Positions 1 to 13,519 of a stretch of 64,000 bases of DNA are shown in pieces. Numbering within the stretch: the stretch's first letter is position 1; each line of letters opens with the position of its first letter. The stretch is taken from positions 8,115,431 through 8,179,430 of the forward strand of contig NC_088322.1 in the NCBI RefSeq assembly GCF_910592395.1, written 5' to 3'. Made by a program: the position numbers and the translations under genes. Under the pieces are notes generated by a model that worked only from the letters and a program-made list of their open reading frames with translations, had not been told where the DNA came from and made no database searches. Source of the stretch: Lineus longissimus (Eukaryota > Nemertea > Pilidiophora > Heteronemertea > Lineidae).

Positions 1-3000
1 CCGATTAAAGATGAAACATTGAGATACTTTATCTCTCCACTTGCACCTGACTTGTATAAACACACGCTGCTTTCCTTTACATTTATCCAATTACTGATTT
101 AACCCTTAAAACCTGAATGACCAATGAGAAGCCCATCGCTGCACGCTTGGTATGACAGTGCTGTCTTATGAACTTTCTATAGCAAGAGCAATGGTTGAAA
201 GGTACAGAAGGTTTTCTTTTAGCGGTCAAGTGCACTACAGCTAAGCATTTTTTTTGCAGGGACACACAATAGTTTTCATTTAGAAAGATTGGTCATCAAA
301 GATTTTGAAAGGCACATGACAGCAGTCACCAGTTATTCATACACATGATACAGGCACCTGAAATGACCCCTTACAGACAAGCACTATTAGTCACATGTGA
401 TAGCTATTGCGCTTTGTTGCAATAGATATCCCTTGTCTTCTTGAAAATCTCCACTTTATGAGGTTCCAGATAATGTGAAGACCTTTTCAGAATCACAAAA
501 TTGGTCATATTTGGTGGTAAAAAGAAGAGGAAGCTAAGTAAGACCACACAATAAGAAATGCTGTGAGTAGTATTTATGACCTATTACTGCAAAAAAGTTT
601 CATGTCGCCAAGTAATTTACGGAGCAAAATGTACAGCATTTCTTATATGTCGTCTTAGCTTCCTCAGTCAATATTCCTTACAAAAAGTCACGTTACTGTT
701 GTGCAATTAGTTTCATGAACTGGCAAGTTTCCCTGCATATTTCATAAGTATTTATCAACCACGGATATTGTGCCTGAATATTCTACTTTCAGGTTACGAA
801 ATATGGGATATTTGGCTATGCATTATTTATGTCGTCCTCAAGACTAAGAAGCTGTAGAGCATTCATTTTATGTCTTACTGTTCATCACACCCTGTCACTC
901 TTTTTTTGTTATCGTGCGGCAGTTTCAAGATATTTCCATGAATTGGTCATTCACCTCAACATTATTCACCCCAACGTTATGACCTGAGGTCCAACGTCAT
1001 GCGAATGAAATGAAAATCTTATGCTTACCATATCCCCCGGGTGTATTCTTTGTCGAAAGAATTGGGTACCTTTCCCAACTAGAAATATCCTTCTCTTTTC
1101 CCAGGAGAGATTGAACGGTCACTTGCCCACAACTTGTATTGGTTACTCTGTCCCTTGCACTAACAAGAGAAAAAAACCCAGCTAAGTATCCAGGCTTGTA
1201 ATGATGTAGTTATTTAAAGTGATCTTCTTCCCCCACCCCCACCCCCTTCCATATGCATATTTTCTCAATAGTAAGTTTTTGTCGACATCTGCAACTTCAA
1301 AGCGATTCCAAAGAAATCAACCCAAACGTCATTGGTGCCAAAAACTACTTCCTTTGACCTTGATTTAAAAACATAATTTAGTATGTTCAAAAAGACAATT
1401 CTGACATTAAAATTAGCTACAGACCTTCTTTATCAGATCACTTATAGTAATGTCAATACCAGATTGTGAACAATTGTACAATAAATTTGAAGAGAACTAT
1501 TTGTTCAATTTACTCAGCCACCGGTGTGACCTCTGTTGTAGATGAAAAATAAAACAAATCATCTTTAGCTTTGCTTTGTTGCAACAAGATAGATTCCCTG
1601 GTGTTTGATTATTAATTTCACATCTTTTAAGGAAAAGGTAACAACAAAAATGCAGCAATAAGGTTTCTTCAAGAACCAAATCACTCTGGGTTGGCTCCGA
1701 TTTGTATCTGTATTCAGAGCTTGTTTGGTAGCTTCTTTGAAGACCAACTGAGATAGAGCACATGTTTCTCAATAAAAAACGTGGTTTTGTCTATTCACCT
1801 GATCACATCAATGCACTGGCAGTTTTATATTTCTGAAGATGGTTGGTCATGATGGATTCTTTGAGCATATCATCAAATGATTCCAGTCATTTCTCAAATG
1901 TATATCAGAAAAGGCCCACGGGCCATTGATTCCATTCCGATTTCCTTTGGGGTGGTTGAGGCAAATAAGAAATGACTTGCAAATCTTGATTTGATTGTGG
2001 TTCCAGTTGAAAGAATGTTGTGACTTTCAAACCTTTATCATGGCCCCTAAGAGATATGACCATGGCAATGAAATTTAAGTCGTTTGTTTTGAATTTAAGG
2101 AAACCTTTGAGTCTCAAATGTCTTTCAGAAAATGTCCATATTGACATTGATACCATTCTGATAATAAATAATAAATGACTTGGCAATTTAAGTTGATTCT
2201 TTTCTGGTTCAAAGGATTTCCCTGACTTCTATTTTCCTTGAAGATGAATATAGATGATTTTGGGCAGAAATCATTTTGTATTTTTGAATCAGTTTAACCA
2301 ATTTGGCAGCAAACATTATGTTAAGTCTGTCACCAATTAATAATGAGCAAATTTGGTAAACTTTTGCTTCACCAAAAAGTCATTGTGGTCAAGTATGTCA
2401 TCAAATGTACCTACCACATGCCCAACAGTATAGTGTTATCATGAAATGTACGTCCCTCAATGCCCTACAATATACGTTTAATATTGGATGTGATGATTCA
2501 TTTCCAAAAAGTTATGAATTACAATTTTTGAGTCAAAAGTCCTAAATTAAGTCATTTTCGATCTCAAAGTCACCCGAAAGATGTTTGAAGAAGATGTCTC
2601 AAGTCCTGTTGGAAGTTTTATTCTTTGTCGACCCGGGAATCACGTTCAGAGTTTATTGCAAATATTCTCAGTACCTAATAATTTCTCAGGATGCTATCGT
2701 CAAGTGGGTAATAAATAAGAGCTGCATCCAAACTTCAAACTTCAATAAAAAAGATTGTTACTGAATATTGTTTTGTTGGAATAGAAATTGTTTTCCTCCA
2801 GTCTCACATTTTCATGATGAGGTACAATAAAAAGGTATTTTGAGATCTGTTTTGGAGTATACTTTGAAGCTTGTTGCTGTGTCTGAGTCATGTTAAGTGT
2901 TTATTGCAGACATGCTCAGTGTCAAATGATGTCACAGTACGAAATCATCAAGTGGTTTGAAAATTGGCACTGAAAGTTTAAAACTTGGCAACAAAGTCAC

Positions 3001-3891
3001 TGATTTGGTGAAACCCGGTTTTTGTGGAAACAAACTTATCAGGTTTGTTGACTGGTTGCTGGGTATCTTGTTGTCTAGCAAACATACCAGTCATGGCTAA
3101 CTTAAGCAATACATTGGCATTCTGCCCCTCAGTTAGTGTCAAAGGAATTGGTGCATCATGAAGTCAAATGCAAGTTTTTTTACCTATCTTTGTGTTGGGT
3201 CTATTTCAAGGTTAACTTGGTGGCTGGCTGTACATACAGTTTTCCTTTGGACTTCTTGTTTGTCCAACCTTTGCCACCTTTGGGACATGGTAAAGCCCTC
3301 TCCATCACACAGTTTGTGTCTGTTTACGTCAGGACCTTGGATTCAACAGCAGCCCAAGTTCCCATTGCTCTACTCGGACACATCTAAAATCATTCCAAAT
3401 GAGTTAAATTTTCAAAACTTTTCCGGAACTTCATGTTTCATTTAGATGCAGTTAATTGCCTTTGGGTCAACCTCCTAAAAACAACCTGACCTTAAATGAT
3501 AATAAGCATTAAAGTGCTTATTGAAAAAATGTGCAATTACCTGAGAATGTCACTCTTGAACAGTGCCATATCATATTGGCCCAGTTCTGTTGTGTTTTGC
3601 AGTACAATTACAAACAAAATTGGTTGAAACAGGCATGCACTTCATACGCCCCTGATTGTCAGCTTGTCAGAAGTCAGGATCTTTTTTCATGTTGGTTATT
3701 GTGAAATTAACCCTTTTTGAGGAACCAGGGAGAAGCAGCAGGGCACCTTGCTTGATCTTTTGAGTCTGACGATTGGAACTAAAATAGTCTTCTTGGTTAG
3801 AAGACATGCACTCTAAGCACTGGACAATAGAGTCTCTAAGTGTCATATCAAACATAAGTAACCCCAAAACCAACATTTAGAATTTTCAACA

Positions 3892-4057
3892 ACCATTCAT
3901 TAGAAAGCTCTCGAAGTGCACTTTCTGGTGGTACCATGTATAACTCTTTTGACATGACCATTCATTGGAAAGCTTTCAAAGAGCACTTTCTAATGGTGTC
4001 ATGTCTAAACCAGTTGACATGACCATACTCTTGAAGAGCTCTTTCTAATGGTCATGG
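3892..4057 (-). repeat. 65-bp tandem repeat, about 2.5 copies
   Basis: Units start at 3892, 3957 and 4022, exactly 65 bp apart. Each reads ACCATTCATTGGAAAG, then GAGCACTTTCTAATGGT, then CATGTC...TTGACATG. The third copy is truncated and has lost internal bases. The same unit occurs in the opposite orientation at 4459-4655 and again near 24.5 kb and 27.6 kb, so this is a dispersed family and not only a local minisatellite. Calling this orientation minus is arbitrary. Confidence 0.8.
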
Positions 4058-4458
4058 ATATGGGTATTATATGTTAAGACAATCGTAAATTTCCATTATG
4101 TTTCTCATATATAACAGTCCGAATTGTTGATATAGAGCGTTAATGATAATTTGCCTCGTAATCTGAACATTAAGTATTAATCAATCATCTTGCAGCGTGA
4201 CAATGCAAGATAAGAATTATTGACATTAGAATAATTACAAACAAGATGCAGCATAGAAAGAGAGGAAATCTTTATAAATGCAATTCGGTATTAAGAGAGT
4301 AAACTGTAAAGCCATTGATTCTTTTGTCTTGAAATCGGACTAACTCTTGTCCTTTGACTTTTCCTCATTTTGTCTATTGATGTGTTTACCTCTGTGGGAC
4401 TATTTTACTTGTAGACTTGAGAGAATCATTTTGACCATTGCCTTTTTGGTTATATTCT

Positions 4459-4655
4459 GGAGAGCTTTCCAATGAATGGTTTAGAAATGGCACCATTAGA
4501 AAGTGCTCTTCGAGGGCTTGGTCATGGCGATAGGTTCAGAAATGGTACCAGAAGAAAGTGCTCAACTAGAGCTTTCATCATGATTGGTCAGTTAAGACAT
4601 GGTACTATTAGAAAGTGCTCTTTGAGAGTTTTCAAATGAATGGTCATGTCAACAG
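4459..4655 (+). repeat. 65-bp repeat array, inverted relative to 3892-4057
   Basis: Three diverged copies of the same unit read in the opposite direction: GAGCTTTCCAATGAATGG, ACCATTAGAAAGTGCTCTT, and at the end TTTCAAATGAATGGTCATGT. With the array at 3892-4057 it forms an imperfect inverted repeat around a spacer of about 400 bp. Confidence 0.75.
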
Positions 4656-5442
4656 GTGTTGTCCGCATATTGGCTATTATGGTACATCATTTGATTCTTG
4701 GATTTAACAAAATGTTTAAGTGACATTTTGACCATTGACTGTTAATCATATTTGACTCTTTTAGTGATTTTGACTACCAATACGGTAGTATGTTTGACTC
4801 TTTGACATAGTCATTTTGATCTTTGACCGTTATATTTGATAGTACTCTCAAGTAATGCTGCATATTGGGCACATGAATGGTATGTTTTAAAAATCTTTTA
4901 AAATGTATGGCAGCTTTTGCTGAATACATCCCAGACTTCACAAGTTTACCTGTACTTCCGTCAGTATTTTTGAGTATTTTGTTTTTACTTGCACAACCAG
5001 AAGTGGAAGTATTTTATCTTAGATTGATTACCAACATGTGGGGATTGAAATAAAAATACACAACGTACTGGTAAAGCAAGAGCCTTGGGAATACAACTTA
5101 TCGCGATTCATAAAACGCATACCATTGAATATTCTTTTGTCTATTAATACAGGTTCTCGAAGAGTAAAAAAAGGTGATGAGCATTTCAACATTTCGAACG
5201 ATTTTGAGTGCAAAGTAGGTGCATATAGATAAAAATGTAGGGTACCTTCGGTCTAGCTTGTGAATAGTTCCTGGGTATCTTCGGCCAGAGCTGGATTGGA
5301 ATTGTTCCAAAGTTCAGTTGATTGAGGAGATGATGATGTCTCTTAAAAGATATTGTGAGGTCTGTGTACCCTGAAAAAAAGGCTGATGAATGATTGGATA
5401 AAAAACAACCATGATCATGGAAGAAAACACTTGTAGTGTACT

Positions 5443-5448
5443 TTTATT
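5443..5448 (-). terminator. Polyadenylation signal AATAAA of the minus-strand gene
   Basis: TTTATT on the plus strand reads AATAAA on the minus strand, about 75 bases past the TGA of the terminal exon at 5522-5803. The distance is normal for a short animal 3' UTR. The hexamer is common in AT-rich DNA, so its weight comes from its position. Confidence 0.4.
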
Positions 5449-5521
5449 TCAATGAATTTCTTACCTTCAGCCATTTGAAATCTGGGTTTCAGGCCAGTGA
5501 CGGAAGCAGTTCCAATTCTCC

Positions 5522-5803
5522 TCATCTGCAATCGGAGGCTGAGAGGCTATCTTTCCTCAATTGCCTAGCCTTTCTATCTGACCGATGAATGTTTTCCATC
5601 ATCGCGGATAATGCATCATAAAAGAAGGGAATTCTCTTCTGCATTTCTTTTGAGATGTTAGGTGTCTGTTTAATAGCCTGCCAATGACGTAAGACAAAAT
5701 CTACTGGCGGCTGTACTTCTTGACCCAACACGCTAAACGGTTTATAATGCAAACAACCACATATTTTGGAGTTCTTATCGACTGGATTGGTGTACTTCCG
5801 AAC
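5522..5803 (-). CDS. Probable 3'-terminal coding exon of an unidentified minus-strand gene
   Basis: On the minus strand a pyrimidine-rich stretch (TTTTTCTTTCCTTTTATCTAG) leads to the acceptor CAATAG just before 5803. An in-frame TAG sits inside that acceptor, so the open frame starts exactly there, in phase 0. It encodes 93 residues starting VRKYTNPVDKNSK, with the central block PPVDFVLRHWQAIKQ and a Lys/Arg-rich end, and stops with TGA at 5524-5522. The composition looks like real protein: Trp, Cys, mixed hydrophobics and an amphipathic helical middle. An AATAAA follows about 75 bases downstream. I do not recognise the family. Earlier exons would lie at higher coordinates, between here and the supervillin exon at 13520, which would make the two genes divergent. 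It could instead be a decayed gene fragment. Confidence 0.4.
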   Translation of the reverse strand, partial: VRKYTNPVDKNSKICGCLHYKPFSVLGQEVQPPVDFVLRHWQAIKQTPNISKEMQKRIPFFYDALSAMMENIHRSDRKARQLRKDSLSASDCR

Positions 5804-8800
5804 CTATTGCTTCTAGATAAAAGGAAAGAAAAATATTGATGCTGATAGGCCTAAAAACGTGTTGGAGTACAGGTCTTATGAAAAAATGTCTTAAAATGAA
5901 TGGTATTTGGCCAATAATATCATCCTAAAATGCTTTTCCGACATACTGCTGATAGCTGAATATCTTACCGTTTCTCTGACGTACATTGCGTTATTTCTGG
6001 AAGTCTTGCTTGATATTTGTAATCTTGGCTATAACGCCTAAAAGCTTTAGTCTGTCTAAACATCCATCAGTTGAAGAGAGAAAAAACTAAATTAATTTAA
6101 TCTCGTGTCCAATCAATTTGGCTTCCAGGGCCCAGTTGTTCAAAACGGATTTTGTCACCAACGTTTTAACATTCTTTTTTTAAAGGATTTTGCAAATTGC
6201 AAAAATATACTCGCACTTTCCAGTTCATGAGAAAACAAGACTCAAATATTGATTAGAATCACCCACCAACATGTTACTGATTGTAGTTTCAAGTTTGCAT
6301 CTTGTCCTGTTGAACCATATCGCACCACGATATCAACAACAACTTGTTACAAGTCCGCCTGTATCATTCCACAGGGAGTTGGAAGTATGGGTTTGTGTTA
6401 TTCCACACAGGCAGGTGGCGGTAAAACAATATGATAATAAAGAAGATTCACCTGCTGTTATTTCCCCAATCCTTTAGATGATGTTGTTGCAACTATTATC
6501 AGTGCTGATAAGTTTCGTATTTTGTTACATGCTCCCGGGTAGTTGAACAAGTGCTTGTTGTAGCGGACAAGCTTGGCCATGAACTTTAGGTTTGTCATGA
6601 TTTAATCAAAAAGGCTCCCCACCCCGGTGTCTTTTCACTGCTGCTCATTTTGGTCCGGTGGACCACCAGATGAAAGTTTAGTTTTTCCACCAATCCATTT
6701 TTTATGAGTTTTCTATTCAAAAATGTTACACCACCCTACCAAATATTTCTCACACCAGACCAGTTGAAGAAAAAAACGGAACAAAAGCCCAGTCCTTTAA
6801 AACAACACACCATTTTTCTCATTTTCTCTGTGAACTCACATATTAAATCCAAACAGAAATAACTCATGTTTAGCACCAACTAGTTTGTTCGGTAATATAC
6901 TACCTTTATTCATTAGCGAGAGGAATACCTTCTTGATGCCTGAATTATTTTTTAATGGCGCTAATTGGAAATCGACAATGGAGCGTGGAGCGATAGTAAA
7001 TACACCATCGGCAGACTAAACAGTGGGGGGGAAGTGCTCTCATTATTAGACGTGAGAGCAAAAATTATGAAGAAATTTAAGACAGAAGTGAGATGATGAG
7101 CTCTACTTGTCGAACTTTACCAGAAACTGTTCATTGCTCAGAGACATTAAGTTGCACAGATGGGCCACTGAGTGATATATAGGTGATGTTCACCTTAGGC
7201 CCTGGTATCCTAACTGGGTTGATTTCTCATCAAGTGCTTCTGTATGAGACATTTGGACTAAGGCTTACAAACAATATTTGGAAATATCTTTGAACCCAAT
7301 TTCTTTGGTACACCCTGTATCGACAGGTATACTGCTTAGTGGTGATTAACTGGATGTTAGCCTACAAGCCATGAACTAGGAAACTAAATGAGGTTTCATG
7401 ATCTGCTCCACTGCAGCTTTAGGTACAATACCATTGATCTTTTTTAACAAGTGGTTTCCAAGGTTAAAAATAAATCACCTCTTTCTGTCGATAAAGTAAT
7501 GGTTTTAGCTTATCTTGCAGTAAACAGTTACATGTCGGTTACTCAGTTCTTGATTTTAACTCTCTGTACCGCTAATTTCTGGAAGGATTTTGATTAAATC
7601 TTCAGGTTTTATTTTCTTGTATCTCTTCAAAAGTTTGAGTTAAAAATATTAATCAAAATATTGGCCCCACTCAGATCCCAGACCCCAAATCATCACGTGT
7701 GATCTTCCAAGATGTTTAATGAACAGCTTGGGCCTTATGACACAATTCTAAGTTCGTCATGCTAATGACCTATTCCACAAAACAAAAATTTGGAAAATTG
7801 ATGAGGCCACATCTTCACCTCACACCCTGAATACCAATCATCCACATAGCAACTTCATCACCAGAAGAGACCGGGGAGCAATCTGGAAAATAAATTGGTC
7901 TACACCCTGCCTCTCTGAGATAGGGAACATAGTGATGACATTGGGTTAGATAACGATGACAAACAGCACATTTTATGAGTCTGTCAGTCTATCATGGTTT
8001 TTCGACATCACGCCAACTTCCAATTTGTATTATTCTGTCATTGGCGGATATCAGTATGCGCTCGTCGTCGGGCTTGATTTATTGGTTTGCTTGTCTTGGC
8101 TGGAGACGAAGGGTTGCGGTTAAATTTGAGGCTAGCCAGAAGTTTCTAGTACATTGTTGCTAAAATTTACCCTTCAAAGATGTAGTGATTGACTTTTAAT
8201 TGCAAACATGCATTGTTTGAAAATGGTCAATTAATCTGCGAGGAATACTAAAGCAAATGTATTTGTGTATCTATATTTTTGAGTCTTTTCTGCTGTAGAG
8301 CTGTTTGCTTGAAAGGTTATGCCTCTTGCAATTGTTGAAAATTTTCAATAAGTCATAAACCTATTGACGTATCCATTAGATGGGAAGCTCCCTTGTCTGC
8401 CATTAAAATCTTCGTTGGTTCCACCTGTGTCATGATTAAATTTTGTTCAAGGAAAATTCCTCGAGTATTTTTCTGAATCTTCATTAAAGTAAGTAGTACA
8501 ATAAAGGGTTAGTATTTTCAAGGACATATTAAATGGCCTAACACAGCTGTGTAATGTATCTTTTTGTCTTTAAAGAATTACTGGAGAGAAAAAGCTGTCA
8601 AAGGGTCACATTTTTCTGCTGCAGTAATTGCTTTTTCCCACCTAATTGCAAGAGCTTTTATCATGTTTATGTCATTTATTGCAGCCTTGAAGTCTTTTGT
8701 GAAGTTGTCGATCTTAGGTTTGGGTGCAGTGTCGTGAGTTGACTTGACAACTATTGGACAGAAATCTTGGCACGTCTTACCTCAAATTGCTCCTTGGATA

Positions 8801-11800
8801 ATTGTGCGCAGCCCCTCCCCCCCCCCCCCCCCCCATCAACAATATCAATTTATCCACTTTTCCCAATGTTGACATGTCATACAATGCGCAGCTCAGAACC
8901 AGGTTGCTGGGCCTCTCGTCAAAAAACGTTTCCTTCAACAGACATCTGTGTTGACAACATATATTGTTTAAAAACACATATCATCTTTCTCTAGACTGTT
9001 TGGAAACTGACCTTTTCAGGAAGTCGCACAGCCGCTTGTTTACAAACATTGAGAAAGAAACATTTTGTTTTTTCAAGCCTCTGACTCAGTAACTGCTGAG
9101 ACAGCTGATCCGTTTGTTTTTCAATAAGCTCAAATATTTAAGTTGTCCTGTGCAGTATTGTTGCCAGGGAAGTTGACACGTATATCTTTGCCAGGTGGTG
9201 TGTGATCACAGTACCTCTCCACTGAAGAACTACAAGCTTTCTTTTGGTTCTTCCAATCAAAAAGCAAACTTTTCACAGCAATCAGTTTTGCGAATCGGTG
9301 ATATTTGCAAAATCTACAAAAAATAGAAGACCCACAAATATTTGGTGGTTTCCAGTATTTCATTCTGTTTCGCCCTGTATCTGTCTGTTCAATTCTGCGG
9401 CCCTTTGCTCCGGCCCAGACGTACCTCATATTGGAACATTAACCCCTGATTTCCTCAGGATGGATAAAACCAGCTGTTTCACAAGCAGTAGACCAGAATA
9501 CAATGCATGATAACTATTGCAGCGACAATGGCACAAAATGTGAATCGAAAAGAAAAAAATTATAATACGAACTACGTGATAATATATTTACTCGATAACA
9601 ATCATTTGATCAAACCAATTCAACATATATTGACAATTAGGCCTACTTGTTAGAATATCAGTAATTTATCTGGGATTGATCCCGACATATTTGACAATTG
9701 GGTTGATGTTTCACTCTGTTGTGGATCTTTTTTCTGGTTTTTGTCTGGTTATAATAGTGGCGGTTGTACAGTCAAAAGAATGAGGTTGTAGCCTACATCA
9801 TTCCTGTTTTAAGGCTCAGATAAAACGCTTTCAGTACAGCGAGTGACTGGTGATATTGTTTCAAAATCATATGTAGATCAAGAAGATGAAACTTTTTATG
9901 CTGTGATATGAATAATAACGGAATAACGGTTGGTTCCTATGATGTAAAGGCAGCAACTTCAGAAATAAGTGAAAAACTAAAAAACAAATGACATCACACA
10001 CAAATCGTGACATTACTTGTACTTTTATATTTGACGTCATTTGCTTTTATGTGTTGCATTGCAGGGATGTCGCTCATGTCACACAAATTTGATGGTAAAA
10101 TTCTGTTTTATTAGAGGTTTTAGGCAAATGAATAGAAAAAGGCATGGGATACAGTCACGAGAGTAATGGGGGGGGGGGGGTCCACACAAGGATACTTCCA
10201 TAAAGCTGAGTAATAACTGAGATACATGTATGCGAGGGAGGCAATGGGGGCTTCCAAGAAAACATCCTTCATTATCAAAAGTTATATAACAGCGGGGTCA
10301 TCACAAAGACTTTGTTCCATAAATACTAGTGTGTTGGCTGCATAGCATTTGCGGGGGAGGGGAGTGAAAATTTATGCATTGGACAAATTATTGTTGGTAA
10401 ATATTACAAGGGCAAATTTGTCATAACTCTCAAAGCTTCAGAACAAGGACGGTCAAATGCCATCTCACCCTGAGGATACTGTGGTAATGTACATGAACCT
10501 GCACACCAATGCACTTACTTACTCATCTGGCCAATTTTATTCGGAATGCAATCACTGTCCAGTTATTTGAACTATGCTGAATCACCCGAAATTACAAAAT
10601 TGCGCCTTGATAATTTGTTGCTTCTGCCCTGTGTATTGTCATTGTGAAAACTGATTGGAAAATTACCATTCATTTTCATAGGCCTATATGCGGGACCCCG
10701 TAATTTCATTGAAGAGAGGCGACATGATGGAACGTGTGCCCAGAAGTGACCAATTTGCTTGTGTCAGAGATTGTCTTTGTTCGTTTGGATATTTTTATTT
10801 TCTGCTCCTGTGGGGGCTTCTTTTGTTAAAACTACTTGGATATACACACGCACTGATGCTGGGCTATGTAAAACCATTTTGAGAGGCCATTTCATCGAGA
10901 CTGGGCTATTCATGTGCATGATGAAATTTTGAGAATCCTTTGAATTTCTCCTGTTGAGATTTCTTTAGTGAAAATTTGGATAATTGTGCATCTGTGGTCA
11001 AATTTTTGTTTCAATTTTGATTTGTGTCTTTGGAATGTAATATATCTTCAGTAGGAGTTGCAGAGTAAATCTTGGAACTGACGGAAAACCACTTCTTGAT
11101 CAAAGTGATGAATATGGTTCATATCAGGCAACTTTGTAAACAAGCAAAAAACTATGCTCGTGACCCCTGTACCAAAGTGATGCCATAGATTAATGCAGAG
11201 GTACTTGGCCTTTAAATCAAGACGCCCATCCCATCTGAAGCCTCAGTGGTTGTAAATGCATCCATAGAGAACTGACCTGTCAGCCTCTGAGCTATGGCAA
11301 AATGCCATCATTGTTTCATTCAGAATATTCTGAGGGAGAGCATAGGCCTACTGTGTGTAGATTCCTTTCAAAGCGATACCAGCTTGTGTTCTATATTCCT
11401 GTCCTCAGTGACACTGGTTTCTGTTACATTCCTCTTGGTGACTCAGCAGGTCCGAGTCAAGCTCTTGAGAGTTGTTCAAAGATGCTGCTTTGTCAAGCAA
11501 GACAGTTGTTTCATTGGTGAGACAGGCTGCTGAGATATTCAGAGGGAACTGCTTTGAATAGTTTAGTGAATTGGACCGAAGTTGCTGGATAATAAAAGCA
11601 TTGGCATTTTATAAATTGGACTAATATCTCTGGACAACAGCTTTGGAATTTTGTAATTTGGACTAATATCTCTGGAAGACGGCTTTGGAACTTTGTAAAT
11701 TCGATCAAAATCTTTGAATTTGTGATTTGGACCAAAGACTTAGGATAACAGGTTTTGGAATTTTGTGAATTGGATCAAAATATTTTGATGAGAGCTTTCT

Positions 11801-13519
11801 GTGGGATTTTGTAAATTGGACCAAAATCTTTGGATTTACGCTGCTTTACGCTGCTATGAAATTTGTCAAGTTGTGTCACTGGTGGAGTCCTTGGTAACAA
11901 GTGGTTTGTGTCACATTCCTGGATTTGCCTTCTAAACAAATGAATCATGGATAACGGAAATGGAGATCATCATTGGATGTATACTCGAAAACTGGGGTTG
12001 TAATGGTTAATTGTGTATCTCGGTTGCAATTCTGGCTCAGTTGTTTTAGTTGATGAAGCACAAGGAGTAGGGAAAGTTAATTTTTTGAGTTTTGAAGTTT
12101 TGTATACATCTGCCCAGCATGCATAGATGTGTTCTCTCATGAACATTTCTTTATTGGTGACAGTTAGCGGAATTTTGGTGTCCCAAATCCGAGTCCTCCT
12201 TCTATTAAAACAGCTGATATTGTACATTCATGGACTGGATATTCCTTGAATATTATGTATACGATATTGGATATTTCAACTGAAGTTTCCTCAGCATTAA
12301 CCTCTTGTTGCATTCAGGTCTTATTTGATCCACATCTTAGGTGCCATCTCCAAAGTCAACATTTGTTTAGTTGCGTCAAATCCCACGTCTTAAAGGAGGA
12401 GAAAGTTGAAATGCTACTGCTGGATGTGACTTAAGAATACCCAATATCATGGCCCTTTATCACTTTATTTAAGTGGGCAGCAGGCTAACAGTTGTTTTTT
12501 TTTGCAATACCTGTGTTCTTTATTTCATGCAAAAAAAATGAAAAATGTAAGATAAAAGACCCGTATGATTTTATCGCTGGTTGGAGCAATAACTTATATA
12601 CAGTAGACTTGCATACCCCTGTGCACTAATTTTGCAGTGCGCTTTAGTGACATCAAGCAGTAATTCACCCTTTTTCTCCTCAGAAGACGTCCATAAGGTA
12701 TCCTGTCCACATCCATTTGAATTTCTTGGTTCAGTGCTTGCTGATTCAGTCAGAGTCATAATTCCAATACCAGGTCCTCCAGATTCTGAGTTTCGTTTGG
12801 TGCATTTACATTTTTAGTTTGACTTCGATCCAGAACGGGACTCAAAATCCTAAGCCCAATGAACCACCGGGCTAAAAGTTGAAAATACGAATTTTCACAA
12901 ATTATTAAGATAATTTTTGGATCCAAGTCAAATTAAAGTGAATCCATTGCCATTCCAGTTGTACCCATCTTCAAGGAGGATGTCCACAGAAAAATTTCGA
13001 TCTCTTTCGCAAAATATTGGACATTCATGATATTTGATATATGCTACATTCTACAGTCCAAGAAGTCCCATCTATGACGAACATTTAGCAAGTGTGTGAT
13101 AACATATTGTGTTGCATGCTGAACTTGAAATGTTGGAGTTGAACTTGATCGAATTGAGTGCCATTATGGATTCACAAACTGATGTTTCTTTTGTCCAATA
13201 ACATTGCTGAAGTTATGCAAGCGCGAAGAACTTGACTGTTCTGAAAAAATTCAATGAGAAAGCTTGATCCTGTATCTTGCTGAATTTGAAAAACTCAAGT
13301 TGAACTGAACTGAACTCAAGAGGATACATGAATTGTACACAAACTAAGGATGAGGCAGGACTTGTCCCATAGTATACAAACCTTTCTTGAGAAAAAAAAG
13401 ATAACTTTCTAAAAGTCCCAATTGAGAACACGGTATGGACTGCATTTCACTGAGGATACACTAAACTTTTTCAAAGGATTACTGATTTTATCGAATCTGC
13501 GTGCACTAGAGAATTCAAA
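5804..13519. other. Non-coding stretch before supervillin exon A
   Basis: No convincing coding exon was found. It should hold the 5' UTR and promoter of the exon A transcript and perhaps introns of the minus-strand gene ending at 5522, but I cannot place either. It contains an 18-base C run near 8817-8834, a G run near 10170-10180 and a degenerate minisatellite at 11560-11845. Just upstream of exon A there is an in-frame TGA at 13451 and no good acceptor between it and the ATG. Confidence 0.5.
11560..11845 (+). repeat. Degenerate minisatellite, about six copies of a 40-50 bp unit
   Basis: The unit is approximately CTTTGGAATTTTGTAAATTGGAC followed by (T/C)AAAATCT(C/T)TGGA. Clear copies fall near 11600, 11640, 11690, 11750 and 11800. 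Translations of this stretch give repetitive peptides that only mirror the DNA repeat. Confidence 0.75.

Larger units (their letters stand above)
1..5440. other. Non-coding stretch, left flank
   Basis: No open frame here has splice sites, family motifs or other marks of a coding exon. The stretch is AT-rich and holds a 65-bp repeat family in two opposite-facing arrays (listed separately). There is also a weak, old duplication: parts of about 2640-2760 resemble about 2890-3010, sharing the pattern TTTATTGCA...CTCAGT...CAAGTGG. I see nothing else supportable. Confidence 0.6.

Noticed and set aside
8817-8834. Long C runs here and near 26873, 40331, 59408 and 60197
   Set aside because: Homopolymers are common in such genomes and may be partly sequencing error; no function is suggested.
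9130-9429. Minus-strand frame of 99 codons
   Set aside because: It begins at ATGAG|GTACGT, which reads better as a splice donor, and its residues show no family motif.
11511-11735. Minus-strand frame with repeated VQFTKFQS
   Set aside because: Translation of the degenerate minisatellite at 11560-11845.
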